Of a stretch of DNA of 64,000 nt, positions 43,573 to 51,604 are shown in pieces. Every line of letters starts with the position of its first letter. Position 1 is the stretch's first letter. The stretch is from contig NZ_CP073013.1 of NCBI RefSeq assembly GCF_020694005.1, forward strand, positions 3,048,578-3,112,577. Reading direction: 5' to 3'. Source of the stretch: Marinomonas profundi (GTDB taxonomy: Bacteria; Pseudomonadota; Gammaproteobacteria; Pseudomonadales; Marinomonadaceae). Made by a program: the position numbers and the translations under genes. The notes beneath the pieces are model-generated. The model saw only the letters and a list, made by a program, of their open reading frames with translations, did no database searches and was not told where the DNA came from.

Positions 43573-44485
43573 TTAGGCTCATGGAGGTCTGAGATTGAGC
43601 GGTAATATTCCAAATTCAGTAGTAGGCGCTGTTGCTTCGGTAATCGCAGGTCATTACTACAGCCATTCAAAGCTCGAGACACTATTCATGGAAAGTGGCG
43701 CTCCCGGTGATGTGCCAGAAGGGAATTGTGAAAGAAAGTGCAGTGAGTGGCTAAAGCGCTGCAATGAAGATCCAGACGTTGATGCCCTTGAGGTCTTGGG
43801 AAGAATTATTCAGAACTACATGGATCAGACTCCCCCGGTTTCATTTTTTGATGATTCTCCTTCAAGAATCGAAGACGGCCAAAAGCGGATCAAGGCGGCT
43901 CTGGCCCAAAATCAGCTTTCTTACCGCCTTAATGGCTATATTACTCAGTCCGGGTCAACTCCAATTTCCAAAACGTTAGAGGACTATTTAAAATCTGGTA
44001 ACTTTTCATCTATTGAAAAAGAGTTTGAGAGGGCTGTAGAGCATATTCAAACTGACCCGCACGCATCAGTCACTGCTGCCTGTTCTATTATTGAGTCGGC
44101 TCTTAAGTTTTACATAGAGCATTTCAATCTGGTGGCACCAAATAAATTGAACGTCATGCCATTGTGGGCGGTGGTACAGCCGCACCTAAGCTTGAACGCT
44201 GATGTCACTTTGGCAGCAGATCAGCACAAAGTTCTGAAAGGTATTTCATCAATCATTGATGGTGTTGGGGCCTTTAGGTCACACATAGGCTCTGCTCATG
44301 GTCGCGGCTCCAGCCCACCAAGTATTGTGGTTGCAGAGGCACGGCTTGTTGTTAATGTTGCACATACCTTGGTGGTCTTCATTATGGAGGTGCTGCATGC
44401 CAAAAAAGCCTAACAATCGCAGGCACGGCGACGGCTTTTTCGTTGCGGCTGCGCCTCCACTACAAAGCCGCGCGTGCTGCGGGCG
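43573..44485 (+). mobile_element. Integron-type gene cassette B (Abi-like defence gene plus attC)
   Basis: It begins TTAGGC after G43572, and its attC R'' is GCCTAAC (44408-44414), the exact complement of GTTAGGC. The gene's stop lies inside R''. The right crossover base G44485 is followed by TCAGAA rather than TTAGAA, so the outer boundary has drifted or the array was truncated here. Confidence 0.8.
43595..44413 (+). CDS. Abortive-infection-type protein (Abi C-terminal domain)
   Basis: 272 residues, starting at a TTG preceded by GGAGG. The N-terminal ~110 residues are of unknown fold. The C-terminal ~150 match the Abi_C-type (AbiJ-like) helical domain: AVEHIQTDPHASVTAACSII, ESALKFYIEHF, LKGISSIIDGVGAFRSHIG, SAHGRG and the ending ARLVVNVAHTLVVFIMEVL. 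Such proteins are linked to phage abortive infection, though most are untested. The stop overlaps the attC R'' box. The cassette origin fits a defence gene gained by transfer. Confidence 0.82.
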   Translation: MSGNIPNSVVGAVASVIAGHYYSHSKLETLFMESGAPGDVPEGNCERKCSEWLKRCNEDPDVDALEVLGRIIQNYMDQTPPVSFFDDSPSRIEDGQKRIKAALAQNQLSYRLNGYITQSGSTPISKTLEDYLKSGNFSSIEKEFERAVEHIQTDPHASVTAACSIIESALKFYIEHFNLVAPNKLNVMPLWAVVQPHLSLNADVTLAADQHKVLKGISSIIDGVGAFRSHIGSAHGRGSSPPSIVVAEARLVVNVAHTLVVFIMEVLHAKKA

Positions 44486-44491
44486 TCAGAA
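44408..44491 (+). other. attC site of cassette B
   Basis: R'' GCCTAAC (44408-44414), L'' GCAGGCACG (44419-44427), L' CGTGCTGC (44473-44480), R' GTCAGAA (44485-44491). L'' and L' pair with one extrahelical G. The central part holds GACGGC/GCCGCG-type arms. R' has C for T in its second core position, which would weaken recombination. Confidence 0.85.
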
Positions 44492-44570
44492 GACAACTCT
44501 GTATAAAGAAATCACAATCCTGCAACAAGGGCACCCGCACCAAGCGCCCTTGCTCCAATCCTAATCACAT

Positions 44571-44813
44571 TCACTTCCACAGCGGTTTGTTCACTTCGTG
44601 ATCCACATCCGCAGCGGTGAGGCCGATGTCTTTCAGTTGCGCTTCGTTTAGTTGGCTGAGTCGGTTTCGAGTGCGCCAGTTGTGGGCGATTTTCTTGATA
44701 ATCGCTTGCCATGGCTTTTCTTTTAGATTCTCTAATGTGGCTTGGCAGCAGTGGCTTATGTCTAGTTGGCTGTTTTTGAGTATGTTCATTTCTTCTGACG
44801 CGTGATTTCTCAT
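44571..44813 (-). CDS. DUF1127-family small protein
   Basis: 80 residues. The C-terminal ~40 show the DUF1127 pattern: RTRNRLSQLNEAQLKDIGLT and AADVDHEV. Such proteins in other bacteria affect phosphate, carbon or RNA metabolism, but no single role is agreed. The start follows GGGAGAAG on the minus strand. Divergent to the LysR gene at 44948, which may regulate it; this pairing is typical. Confidence 0.85.
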   Translation of the reverse strand: MRNHASEEMNILKNSQLDISHCCQATLENLKEKPWQAIIKKIAHNWRTRNRLSQLNEAQLKDIGLTAADVDHEVNKPLWK

Positions 44814-44947
44814 GATGCTTCTCCCTTACCTCTGTTGAATAGTTTGTTTGTCTGCTTTAGATAAATAATCGGCGATTCATTGCTCTGCGACAAACGAGAA
44901 AAAGTGTTTTATAGTTAAGAAAATCTTACTTATAAAAGGGACTGATA

Positions 44948-45901
44948 ATGTCTTCTAGTCGAGCTTTACCGCCGCTTAAATCCTTGCAGGCGTTTCGTTA
45001 TGCGGCGCAGACCTTGAGTTTTAAGAAGGCGGCGGAGTCGCTTTTTGTCACGCAGGCGGCGGTGAGTCAGCAGATCAAAACTTTGGAGCAGGCGTTGAGT
45101 GTTGAGTTGTTTGAACGACACACTCGCCAAGTGGTGCTGACGTCGGAAGGGCAGTATTTATTTGACTACGTTGAGAAGGCGTTTGGTTTATTAGAGGAAG
45201 GTGTAAAAGGCATTACGCAAGATCCAAATTCCAATACCTTGGTGATCAGTTCGGTGCCGTCGTTTTCGAGTCGTTGGTTGGTGTCGCGTTTGGGAGGGTT
45301 TCAATCTCAGGAGCCGGAGATTAACCTTCGCCTCAGTCCGAGTATTGATTTATCGACCTTTGCCGACAGTGATTTGGATTTGTGTATTCGGCTAGGCCGA
45401 GGTGAATATGCTGGGCTGACTTCAAAGTTGTTATTCAGGGAACACTTGGTGTTGGTTTGCCATCCTTCGATGATTAATATGGATGAGCCGATTAAGGCGC
45501 AGTTACTCAATATTCCTATTATTACCGATACTGGGCCGGATGTTCGGCACGTATGGCCTGTGTTACAGCGGTTTTTGGATCTTTACGATATGCCGATGAA
45601 GTCGCATTTGCATGTGGCGGATTCGACTTCTTTGGTGGAGGCGCTGTTGTCTCGCCAAGGGTTGGCGATGATGCGTTATGGTTTGGTGTATGAGCAGATT
45701 GAGAAGGGTCAGCTTATTTGCCCGTTGCCTATTTATATGAAGTCCCAGTATGACTTTTATCTTGTCGCGCCCGCTCCGCATTTTAAATACCAAAAGGTGG
45801 TGGCGTTCAAACGCTGGATTGAACAGGAAGTGAAGGCGATTGATTTGTCGTGGCAGGCGTATTTAAAGGCGCAGCCTGAGATGGAAGAGGTGAGAGTTTA
45901 G
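44948..45901 (+). CDS. LysR-family transcriptional regulator (GcvA/AmpR-like)
   Basis: 317 residues. N-terminal HTH: LKSLQAFRYAAQTLSFKKAA then VTQAAVSQQIKTLEQ (about 10-45), and a C-terminal LysR substrate-binding domain (about 95-300), with SSRWLVSRLGGFQ and DLCIRLGRGEY. Its target and effector are unknown; the divergent DUF1127 gene is the first candidate. The start follows AAGGGACTG. It precedes pssA by 75 bp but has an unrelated function. Confidence 0.93.
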   Translation: MSSSRALPPLKSLQAFRYAAQTLSFKKAAESLFVTQAAVSQQIKTLEQALSVELFERHTRQVVLTSEGQYLFDYVEKAFGLLEEGVKGITQDPNSNTLVISSVPSFSSRWLVSRLGGFQSQEPEINLRLSPSIDLSTFADSDLDLCIRLGRGEYAGLTSKLLFREHLVLVCHPSMINMDEPIKAQLLNIPIITDTGPDVRHVWPVLQRFLDLYDMPMKSHLHVADSTSLVEALLSRQGLAMMRYGLVYEQIEKGQLICPLPIYMKSQYDFYLVAPAPHFKYQKVVAFKRWIEQEVKAIDLSWQAYLKAQPEMEEVRV

Positions 45902-45976
45902 ATTATTTTTTAGGAAAAAAGCGGCGAGTTTGTTACAGTCTGTCGTTAGTCAAAAATAAGGTAGCACTTCTGTATT

Positions 45977-47314
45977 ATGCCCATTAGAAATTTATTCGGT
46001 TCATTGCCTACTTTTGCAGTTGAACCTGACCAATTCCATGTTCTGCAATCTGCCCTTAGTTTTCGAGAATATTTGTTAGAAGCGATTCGTCATGCGACGT
46101 CGAGGATTTATCTTGTTGCGCTTTATCTTGAAAATGATGAAGCGGGTAGGGAGGTTTTAACGGCGGCTTATGAAGCCAAGCAGCGTCGTCCTGAGTTAGA
46201 TATTGTTATCTGTGTGGATTGGCATCGTGCACAGCGCGGGCTGATTGGTGCGGAAAAAGCAGCCGGTAATGCGGCCATGTATCAGGCGTTTGCGGAACAA
46301 TATGAACATGCGATTCCCGTTTATGGGGTGCCGGTTCGTAATCGTGAAGTGTTTGGTGTGTTGCATTTAAAAGGCTTTATTATCGACGATACGGTGATTT
46401 ACAGCGGTGCGAGTTTAAACAACGTGTATCTGCATTTTCAGGATCGTTATCGATTTGATCGCTACCATGTTATTCAGAATCTAGCCTTGGCAGACAGCAT
46501 GGTGGGGTTTATTCGCAATGAGATGATTTGTCACCCTGGGGTGAATAATCTTGCTCTGGCGGAATTGCCGTCGACGAAAGCGCTAAAGCCGGCGATACGA
46601 CAGCTTAGGCTTTCGCTGGGTAAGGCGTCTTATGGTGGCGAAAAGCAAGTTGTCAGTGATCAGCAGGTGGCGGTGACGCCTTTGGTGGGGGTGGGGAAAC
46701 GTTTTAATGCGCTGAACCAAAAAATCACCGAGTTGTTAGCCGATGCGAAGCAAGAGATCGTGCTTTGTACGCCGTATTTTAACCTTCCTAAAGTGGTGTT
46801 AAGAGAGGTTAAGCGGGCTATTAAACGCGGTGTGAAGGTGCATGTGATAGTGGGTGATAAAACCGCCAACGATTTTTACATCGCGCCGGATCAGCCTTTT
46901 AAAGCCATTGGTGGTTTGCCGTATTTGTACGAAATGAATTTGCGCAAGTTTGCTCGCGCTAATGAAAGCCATATTGAATCGGGCGGTTTGTCGATTCATT
47001 TATGGCAGCATGACCATAATAGCTATCACTTAAAAGGGCTTTGGGTTGATCGTCGGGCGATGTTGCTAACGGGTAATAATGTTAACCCAAGGGCATGGGC
47101 GTTGGATTTGGAAAACGGTTTGCTGATTGACGACCCAAAGCAGCATTTGTTGACGAAATTCATGGCTGAGTTTGACAATATTCATCAGCATACTCAACGA
47201 ATTGCCTCTTATAGTCAGCTTGAAAGCATTCATGATTATCCAGATAAGATCCAGCGGTTGTTGAAGAAAGTGATTCGAACGCGAGCAGATCGATTGCTTA
47301 AGCGGATTTTGTAG
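45977..47314 (+). CDS. pssA: Phosphatidylserine synthase (CDP-diacylglycerol-serine O-phosphatidyltransferase)
   Basis: 445 residues of the phospholipase-D type PssA, not the integral-membrane type. Two HxK motifs are HLKGFIIDDTVIYSGASLNN and HLKGLWVDRRAMLLTGNNVN. The enzyme makes phosphatidylserine from CDP-diacylglycerol and serine, the precursor of phosphatidylethanolamine. The start is about 11 bp after AAGGTAGC. A strong terminator follows. Confidence 0.93.
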   Translation: MPIRNLFGSLPTFAVEPDQFHVLQSALSFREYLLEAIRHATSRIYLVALYLENDEAGREVLTAAYEAKQRRPELDIVICVDWHRAQRGLIGAEKAAGNAAMYQAFAEQYEHAIPVYGVPVRNREVFGVLHLKGFIIDDTVIYSGASLNNVYLHFQDRYRFDRYHVIQNLALADSMVGFIRNEMICHPGVNNLALAELPSTKALKPAIRQLRLSLGKASYGGEKQVVSDQQVAVTPLVGVGKRFNALNQKITELLADAKQEIVLCTPYFNLPKVVLREVKRAIKRGVKVHVIVGDKTANDFYIAPDQPFKAIGGLPYLYEMNLRKFARANESHIESGGLSIHLWQHDHNSYHLKGLWVDRRAMLLTGNNVNPRAWALDLENGLLIDDPKQHLLTKFMAEFDNIHQHTQRIASYSQLESIHDYPDKIQRLLKKVIRTRADRLLKRIL

Positions 47315-47334
47315 TCGGGTTTTTAGTCGGTGTT

Positions 47335-47374
47335 AAACCCAAAAAGCGAATCAAACGATTCGCTTTTTGGGTTT
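47335..47374. terminator. Bidirectional terminator between pssA and gbcA
   Basis: Perfect 18-bp inverted repeat (arms 47335-47352 and 47357-47374, loop AAAC), with A-rich left and T-rich right arms. It terminates pssA on the plus strand and gbcA on the minus strand. Confidence 0.9.
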
Positions 47375-47407
47375 CTAGGGGCTGGAAAACTATTCAAATA
47401 GTTGGAA

Positions 47408-48685
47408 TTATTTGGCTTTTAGATTTTTTTGCACGGTTGCTGAATACCAATCCAAAAAGTTGATGACGCCGAACTCGTAGGTTTCTGAGTAAGGGCCTGG
47501 TTGATAGCCAATGGAGTTGATGCCGAGCTGGTTGCGCTCGCCCAGTACTTTGTCTTGTTCGTTGGTGGCATCCCACACTTTGCGTAGGTTTTCTATGTCG
47601 TAATCAACGCCTTCTACGGCGTCTTTGTGGACGAACCATTTGGTGGTGACGATGCTTTCTTGCGCTGAAATAGGCAGCACGCGGAAGACGATGAAGTGGT
47701 CGGATTGCATGTGGTTCCATGAGTTTGGCAAGTGCAATATGCGCATTGAGCCCAGTTCGCGGTTTTGAATACGACCTAATGGTTTATTACAGGCGGCTGA
47801 GCCGTCTATGGTCATGACCTTGGTGCCTTTTTTGAGCGGCATGCGCACGATGCGGTTGCGCTGTACGTCACCAAAGCTTTTGAGTTTGTGCGGAATGCCT
47901 TCTTCGTCCCATTGAGCGGCTTGGGCGTTGTAGTGGTCGTGAAAATCTTGTGGTGCGCGTGGGTCTTCGGTGTCGTCCCACTCTAATAAGGAGTTAAGCA
48001 GTTCCGGATGATTGCCCGCGCAGTGGTAGCATTCACGGTTGTTTTCCAGTACCAGTTTCCAGTTGGCGCGTTCGTACATGGTAGATTCGACGGCGAGCTT
48101 GGTGTTTTCTACGTCGTAGGGTTCCATGTATTCGTCGAGTGTCGCTAGGAAGTCATCAAACTCGTCGTCGGGTGCGGTTTTGCCTAAGCAAATAAAGATG
48201 AAGCCGCCTGCGGTTTTGCAATGGGTCGCTTTTAGGCCATGTTGCTTCATGTCAAAGTCTTTGTTCATTTCTGTGCCAGCAAACAATAAGTTGCCTTTTA
48301 GGTCGTACGTCCATTGATGATAAGGGCAAACGAGATTGGCGACCTTGCCTCGGTGTTCGGTGCAAATAATGGAACCACGGTGTCTGCAGGTGTTGTGAAA
48401 GGCGCTTACTTTGCCTTCGCCATCACGCACGATTAACACGGGGTTTTGTCCAATTTCGACGGTGAAGTAGTCGCCTTTTTTCGGGATTTCACTGGTCATT
48501 CCCACAAACAGCCATTCTTTTTGAAAGACTTCTTCCATGTCGATGCGGAACATGTGTGGGTCGTTGTAAAGCGAGGCGTCGAGTGAATAGTTGCTAGGAC
48601 GCTTTGCTAGTGTGTCCGTCATGGCCATTTTGGCTTCATCAATAGAAGTATGGCGTACATTTAGTAGGTCGTGTTGTTGATTCAT
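47408..48685 (-). CDS. gbcA: Glycine betaine monooxygenase, Rieske oxygenase subunit
   Basis: 425 residues. It demethylates glycine betaine to dimethylglycine with O2 and electrons from GbcB. Rieske ligands: Cys100, His102 (CRHRG) and Cys120, His123 (CPYHQW). Mononuclear iron: His221 and His226 in ECYHCAGNHPELL, with Asp expected near the C-terminus. Full length for the family. Divergent from gbcB, and controlled from the 318-bp gap. The start follows AGAAAGATG on the minus strand, a moderate ribosome site. Confidence 0.97.
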   Translation of the reverse strand: MNQQHDLLNVRHTSIDEAKMAMTDTLAKRPSNYSLDASLYNDPHMFRIDMEEVFQKEWLFVGMTSEIPKKGDYFTVEIGQNPVLIVRDGEGKVSAFHNTCRHRGSIICTEHRGKVANLVCPYHQWTYDLKGNLLFAGTEMNKDFDMKQHGLKATHCKTAGGFIFICLGKTAPDDEFDDFLATLDEYMEPYDVENTKLAVESTMYERANWKLVLENNRECYHCAGNHPELLNSLLEWDDTEDPRAPQDFHDHYNAQAAQWDEEGIPHKLKSFGDVQRNRIVRMPLKKGTKVMTIDGSAACNKPLGRIQNRELGSMRILHLPNSWNHMQSDHFIVFRVLPISAQESIVTTKWFVHKDAVEGVDYDIENLRKVWDATNEQDKVLGERNQLGINSIGYQPGPYSETYEFGVINFLDWYSATVQKNLKAK

Positions 48686-49003
48686 CTTTCTGGGCCTTAC
48701 ATGACAAAAAGAGTGGTGGGCTGTTTGACAGTCTAGTGTATTTACGAGGCTATAATCGCTTAATCAAGCCCGAAAGAAATGACCATTCGCGACATTGGGT
48801 GATACCTAAATCGACGCCTAATCTCTTGTGCTGTAAGGGATTGACTGCCCTGAGCAACTAATTGTCGCGGAGAGTTAATTTGCATTGACCGACTGCATCC
48901 AAAATGGCGGAAAAGGTGTCACTCGACTTTAGGTACTTTTGCTGCAGGCACTTTGTTTAGGTGCTTTATTTTAGGTGCTCGACTTCAATTAAGAGATTTT
49001 AAT
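48686..49003. promoter_or_regulatory. Divergent gbcA-gbcB control region
   Basis: 318 bp with no gene. Two inverted boxes, CGCGACA (48788-48794) and TGTCGCG (48863-48869), lie 68 bp apart between the two starts. They are candidate regulator sites for a divergently acting activator such as GbdR. No known GbdR consensus could be applied without tools. Confidence 0.4.
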
Positions 49004-50131
49004 ATGACCAACTCTTCGACAAAAATGGTGAATGCAGATTATTTAGCGCCGGTGAATACTCAGACGTGGGTGAATGGGCGTCACAATGTTCGTTGTGTGA
49101 AGGTGATTCATGAAACATGGGACGTGAAAACGTTTTGCTTTATGGCGCAGCAACCGGTCATGTTCTTTTTTAAGCCGGGGCAATTTGTCACCCTAGAGTT
49201 GGAGATCGAAGGTAAGCAGGTGATGCGCTCTTACACTATTTCGAGTTCGCCCTCTGTGCCTTATAGCTTTTCGATTACGGTGAAACGTGTGCCCGGTGGC
49301 GAAGTCTCAAATTGGTTGCATGACACCATGTCGGTAGGGTCTGAGTTGGCGGTGCATGGCCCTGTTGGTCAGTTCAATTGCATTGATTTTCCGGCTGAAA
49401 AGGTGCTGCTGTTGTCAGGTGGTGTTGGTGTGACGCCGGTGATGTCGATGGCGCGTTGGTGGTTTGATACCAATGCGGATGTAGACATTACTTTTATCCA
49501 TAGCGCACGTTCGCCTCGGGATGTGATTTATTCCCGTGAATTGGATCACATGGCGGCGCGTTTGGACAATTTTGGCTTGTATTTGATCGTTGAGAAGATG
49601 GAAAACGGTTTGCCATGGCAAGGTTATCGAGGCTATTTGGATGCGTCTAAGCTTGATATGATTTCACCGGATTTTATGGAACGTGAGATTTATTGTTGCG
49701 GCCCTGCGCCTTATATGAAAGCGGTTCGTGCGCTGCTTCAAGAGCGTGGCTTTGATATGTCTCGTTATCATGAAGAGTCATTTGGGGCGACGCCTGCTGG
49801 CGTGGTGGAAGATGCCATCGAGCAAGCCGAGGTCGCGCAGGCGGAAGCCGAAGCCGTGAACCATGCTGATTTATTGCGTGTTGAATTTTTGGGGAGTGGC
49901 AAAAGCATTCAAGTAATAGCGGGGGAAACCTTGCATAACGCGGCGGCAAGGCTTGACCTGATGATACCCAAAGCCTGTGGTATGGGGATTTGTGGTACCT
50001 GTAAAGTGCTGGTAAAAGCAGGGAAAACACAGATGGATCATAATGGTGGGATTACGGATGAGGATGTTGAAGCGGGCTATGTTTTGTCTTGCTGTACGGT
50101 TCCTCAGTCTGATGTTGTTGTCGAATATTGA
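49004..50131 (+). CDS. gbcB: Glycine betaine monooxygenase, reductase subunit
   Basis: 375 residues. It transfers electrons from NAD(P)H to GbcA. An FAD domain (about 45-145, RSYTISSSP), an NAD domain (about 150-255, LLSGGVGVTPVMSMARW and EIYCCGPAPYMKAVR), and a C-terminal plant-type 2Fe-2S domain (about 285-375, AAARLDLMIPKACGMGICGT, final CC) follow in order. An acidic linker rich in Glu and Ala joins them. The ATG at 49004 replaces an upstream in-frame ATG (48953), which would add 17 residues without a family match. Confidence 0.96.
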   Translation: MTNSSTKMVNADYLAPVNTQTWVNGRHNVRCVKVIHETWDVKTFCFMAQQPVMFFFKPGQFVTLELEIEGKQVMRSYTISSSPSVPYSFSITVKRVPGGEVSNWLHDTMSVGSELAVHGPVGQFNCIDFPAEKVLLLSGGVGVTPVMSMARWWFDTNADVDITFIHSARSPRDVIYSRELDHMAARLDNFGLYLIVEKMENGLPWQGYRGYLDASKLDMISPDFMEREIYCCGPAPYMKAVRALLQERGFDMSRYHEESFGATPAGVVEDAIEQAEVAQAEAEAVNHADLLRVEFLGSGKSIQVIAGETLHNAAARLDLMIPKACGMGICGTCKVLVKAGKTQMDHNGGITDEDVEAGYVLSCCTVPQSDVVVEY

Positions 50132-50425
50132 TTTTTATTAAATAAGCGTTCAATAAAAGTGCAATACTGGTCTATATTAGTGCATAGAGTTGAATGGTGC
50201 ATAGCGTTGGATTTTTATGGGGTGATCGCGTTGAGTGTGTGGGGGAATTTGTTTCTGTTATCCCTCACTTATCGTGTGTTACCGTGTGAATAGACAAGGT
50301 GAGCAATGATTTTGTATTTCCTTAAAAATAAAAAAGTGCTTATGACGGTTATTTAGTAAGGCCATCGGGATATATGGTCTGGATTTTGCCTAGTAATAAA
50401 AAAGCACACGTATGAGGACATTAAT

Positions 50426-51532
50426 ATGGCAGATAACTTAACCCCAGCTTTTGATGCAAGAAGCACAACGAGAGTCGGCTTTTTATTGCTCGATCATTTT
50501 ACGATGATCGCGCTGGCTTCTTCTATCGAGCCATTGCGCATGGCCAATCAGTTGTCCGCAGAGGAACTGTACAGTTGGAGTTTGATCTCTGAAAATGGTC
50601 AGTCTGTGACAGCCAGTGATGGCTTGAGTTTAACACCTGATATGTCGATCGAAGGCAGCGCCGAGTTTGATCTGATCATTGTGGCGGGCGGTGTCGATAT
50701 TACCCGTACTTTCACCGCTAAGCAGGTTTCTTGGTTAACCAAGCAATCGCGCAAAGGGGTTCAACTAGGCGGGATTTGCACAGGCGCTTATGTGTTGGCT
50801 TACGCGGGTCTCTTAAACGGTTATCAATGCAGCGTGCATTGGGAGTGTTTAACCGCACTGCAAGAAGCTTTTCCCAAAGTGAACTGCAATAACAAGCTAT
50901 TCTCCATCGATAAAAACCGCCTCACTTCTTCTGGTGGCAGCGCGCCTATGGACATGTTTTTAAACATGATGACTAGGCAACACGGCCCCAAATTATCCAA
51001 TGCTATTTCTGATATGTTTATTTGTGATCGTATTCGCAGTGAATCGGATCAGCAGCGTATGCCGATGCGCCAATTTAACAGTGCTGGCGTTTGTACGCCT
51101 AAGCTGGTGGATGTTATTGAGCTGATGGAAAACAACTTAGAAGAACCGATTGAACTAGACGAATTAGCGTCTTTTGTGGATGTGTCACGTCGCCAAATTG
51201 AACGTATGTTTCACCGTCATTTAGATTGTTCGCCATCGCGTTTTTATTTGCGCTTGCGCCTTGAACGCGCGCGTAAACTATTAAAGCAGTCGAACATGTC
51301 GATTGTGGAAATTTCCATGGCCTGTGGTTTTATTTCGACACCACATTTTAGTCGCTGCTATCGCAAGCACATTGGTGTCTCGCCTCGTGACGAACGCAAA
51401 ATCGCTTGGAAAGGCGAGGTGCCTGAATTGCTTAACGAGTCAAAAGACGACGCTATTATGTACATTGCCCACGCTCAAGATGCGTTAAGCCAATCGTACA
51501 CTGAACCCAGCTATGGGTCGGTTGCTGTGTAG
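50426..51532 (+). CDS. gbdR: GbdR-type AraC-family regulator of betaine catabolism
   Basis: 368 residues. The N-terminal ~200 residues are a DJ-1/PfpI-like (glutamine amidotransferase) domain (VGFLLLDHFTMIALASSIEP, GGICTGAYVLAYAGLL); the C-terminal ~100 are AraC HTH, with LASFVDVSRRQIERMFHRHL and ISMACGFISTPHFSRCYRKHIG. In Pseudomonas GbdR senses glycine betaine and dimethylglycine and activates gbc, dgc and sox genes. The neighbouring gbcAB supports this. It has a 294-bp leader with little visible structure apart from a TATATGG-type stretch. Confidence 0.94.
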   Translation: MADNLTPAFDARSTTRVGFLLLDHFTMIALASSIEPLRMANQLSAEELYSWSLISENGQSVTASDGLSLTPDMSIEGSAEFDLIIVAGGVDITRTFTAKQVSWLTKQSRKGVQLGGICTGAYVLAYAGLLNGYQCSVHWECLTALQEAFPKVNCNNKLFSIDKNRLTSSGGSAPMDMFLNMMTRQHGPKLSNAISDMFICDRIRSESDQQRMPMRQFNSAGVCTPKLVDVIELMENNLEEPIELDELASFVDVSRRQIERMFHRHLDCSPSRFYLRLRLERARKLLKQSNMSIVEISMACGFISTPHFSRCYRKHIGVSPRDERKIAWKGEVPELLNESKDDAIMYIAHAQDALSQSYTEPSYGSVAV

Positions 51533-51562
51533 GTTTTTGGCTTAGTGGTCGTTTTAGAATTG

Positions 51563-51593
51563 AAAAAGGAGCCGTCCGAAAGGCTCCTTTTTT
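51563..51593 (+). terminator. Terminator after gbdR
   Basis: AAAAAGGAGCC and GGCTCCTTTTTT make an 11-bp stem with an 8-base loop and a T run. It ends gbdR and, through the A-rich left arm, could also serve the convergent glycosyltransferase gene at 51605. Confidence 0.88.
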
Positions 51594-51604
51594 ATGGATA
51601 ATGC

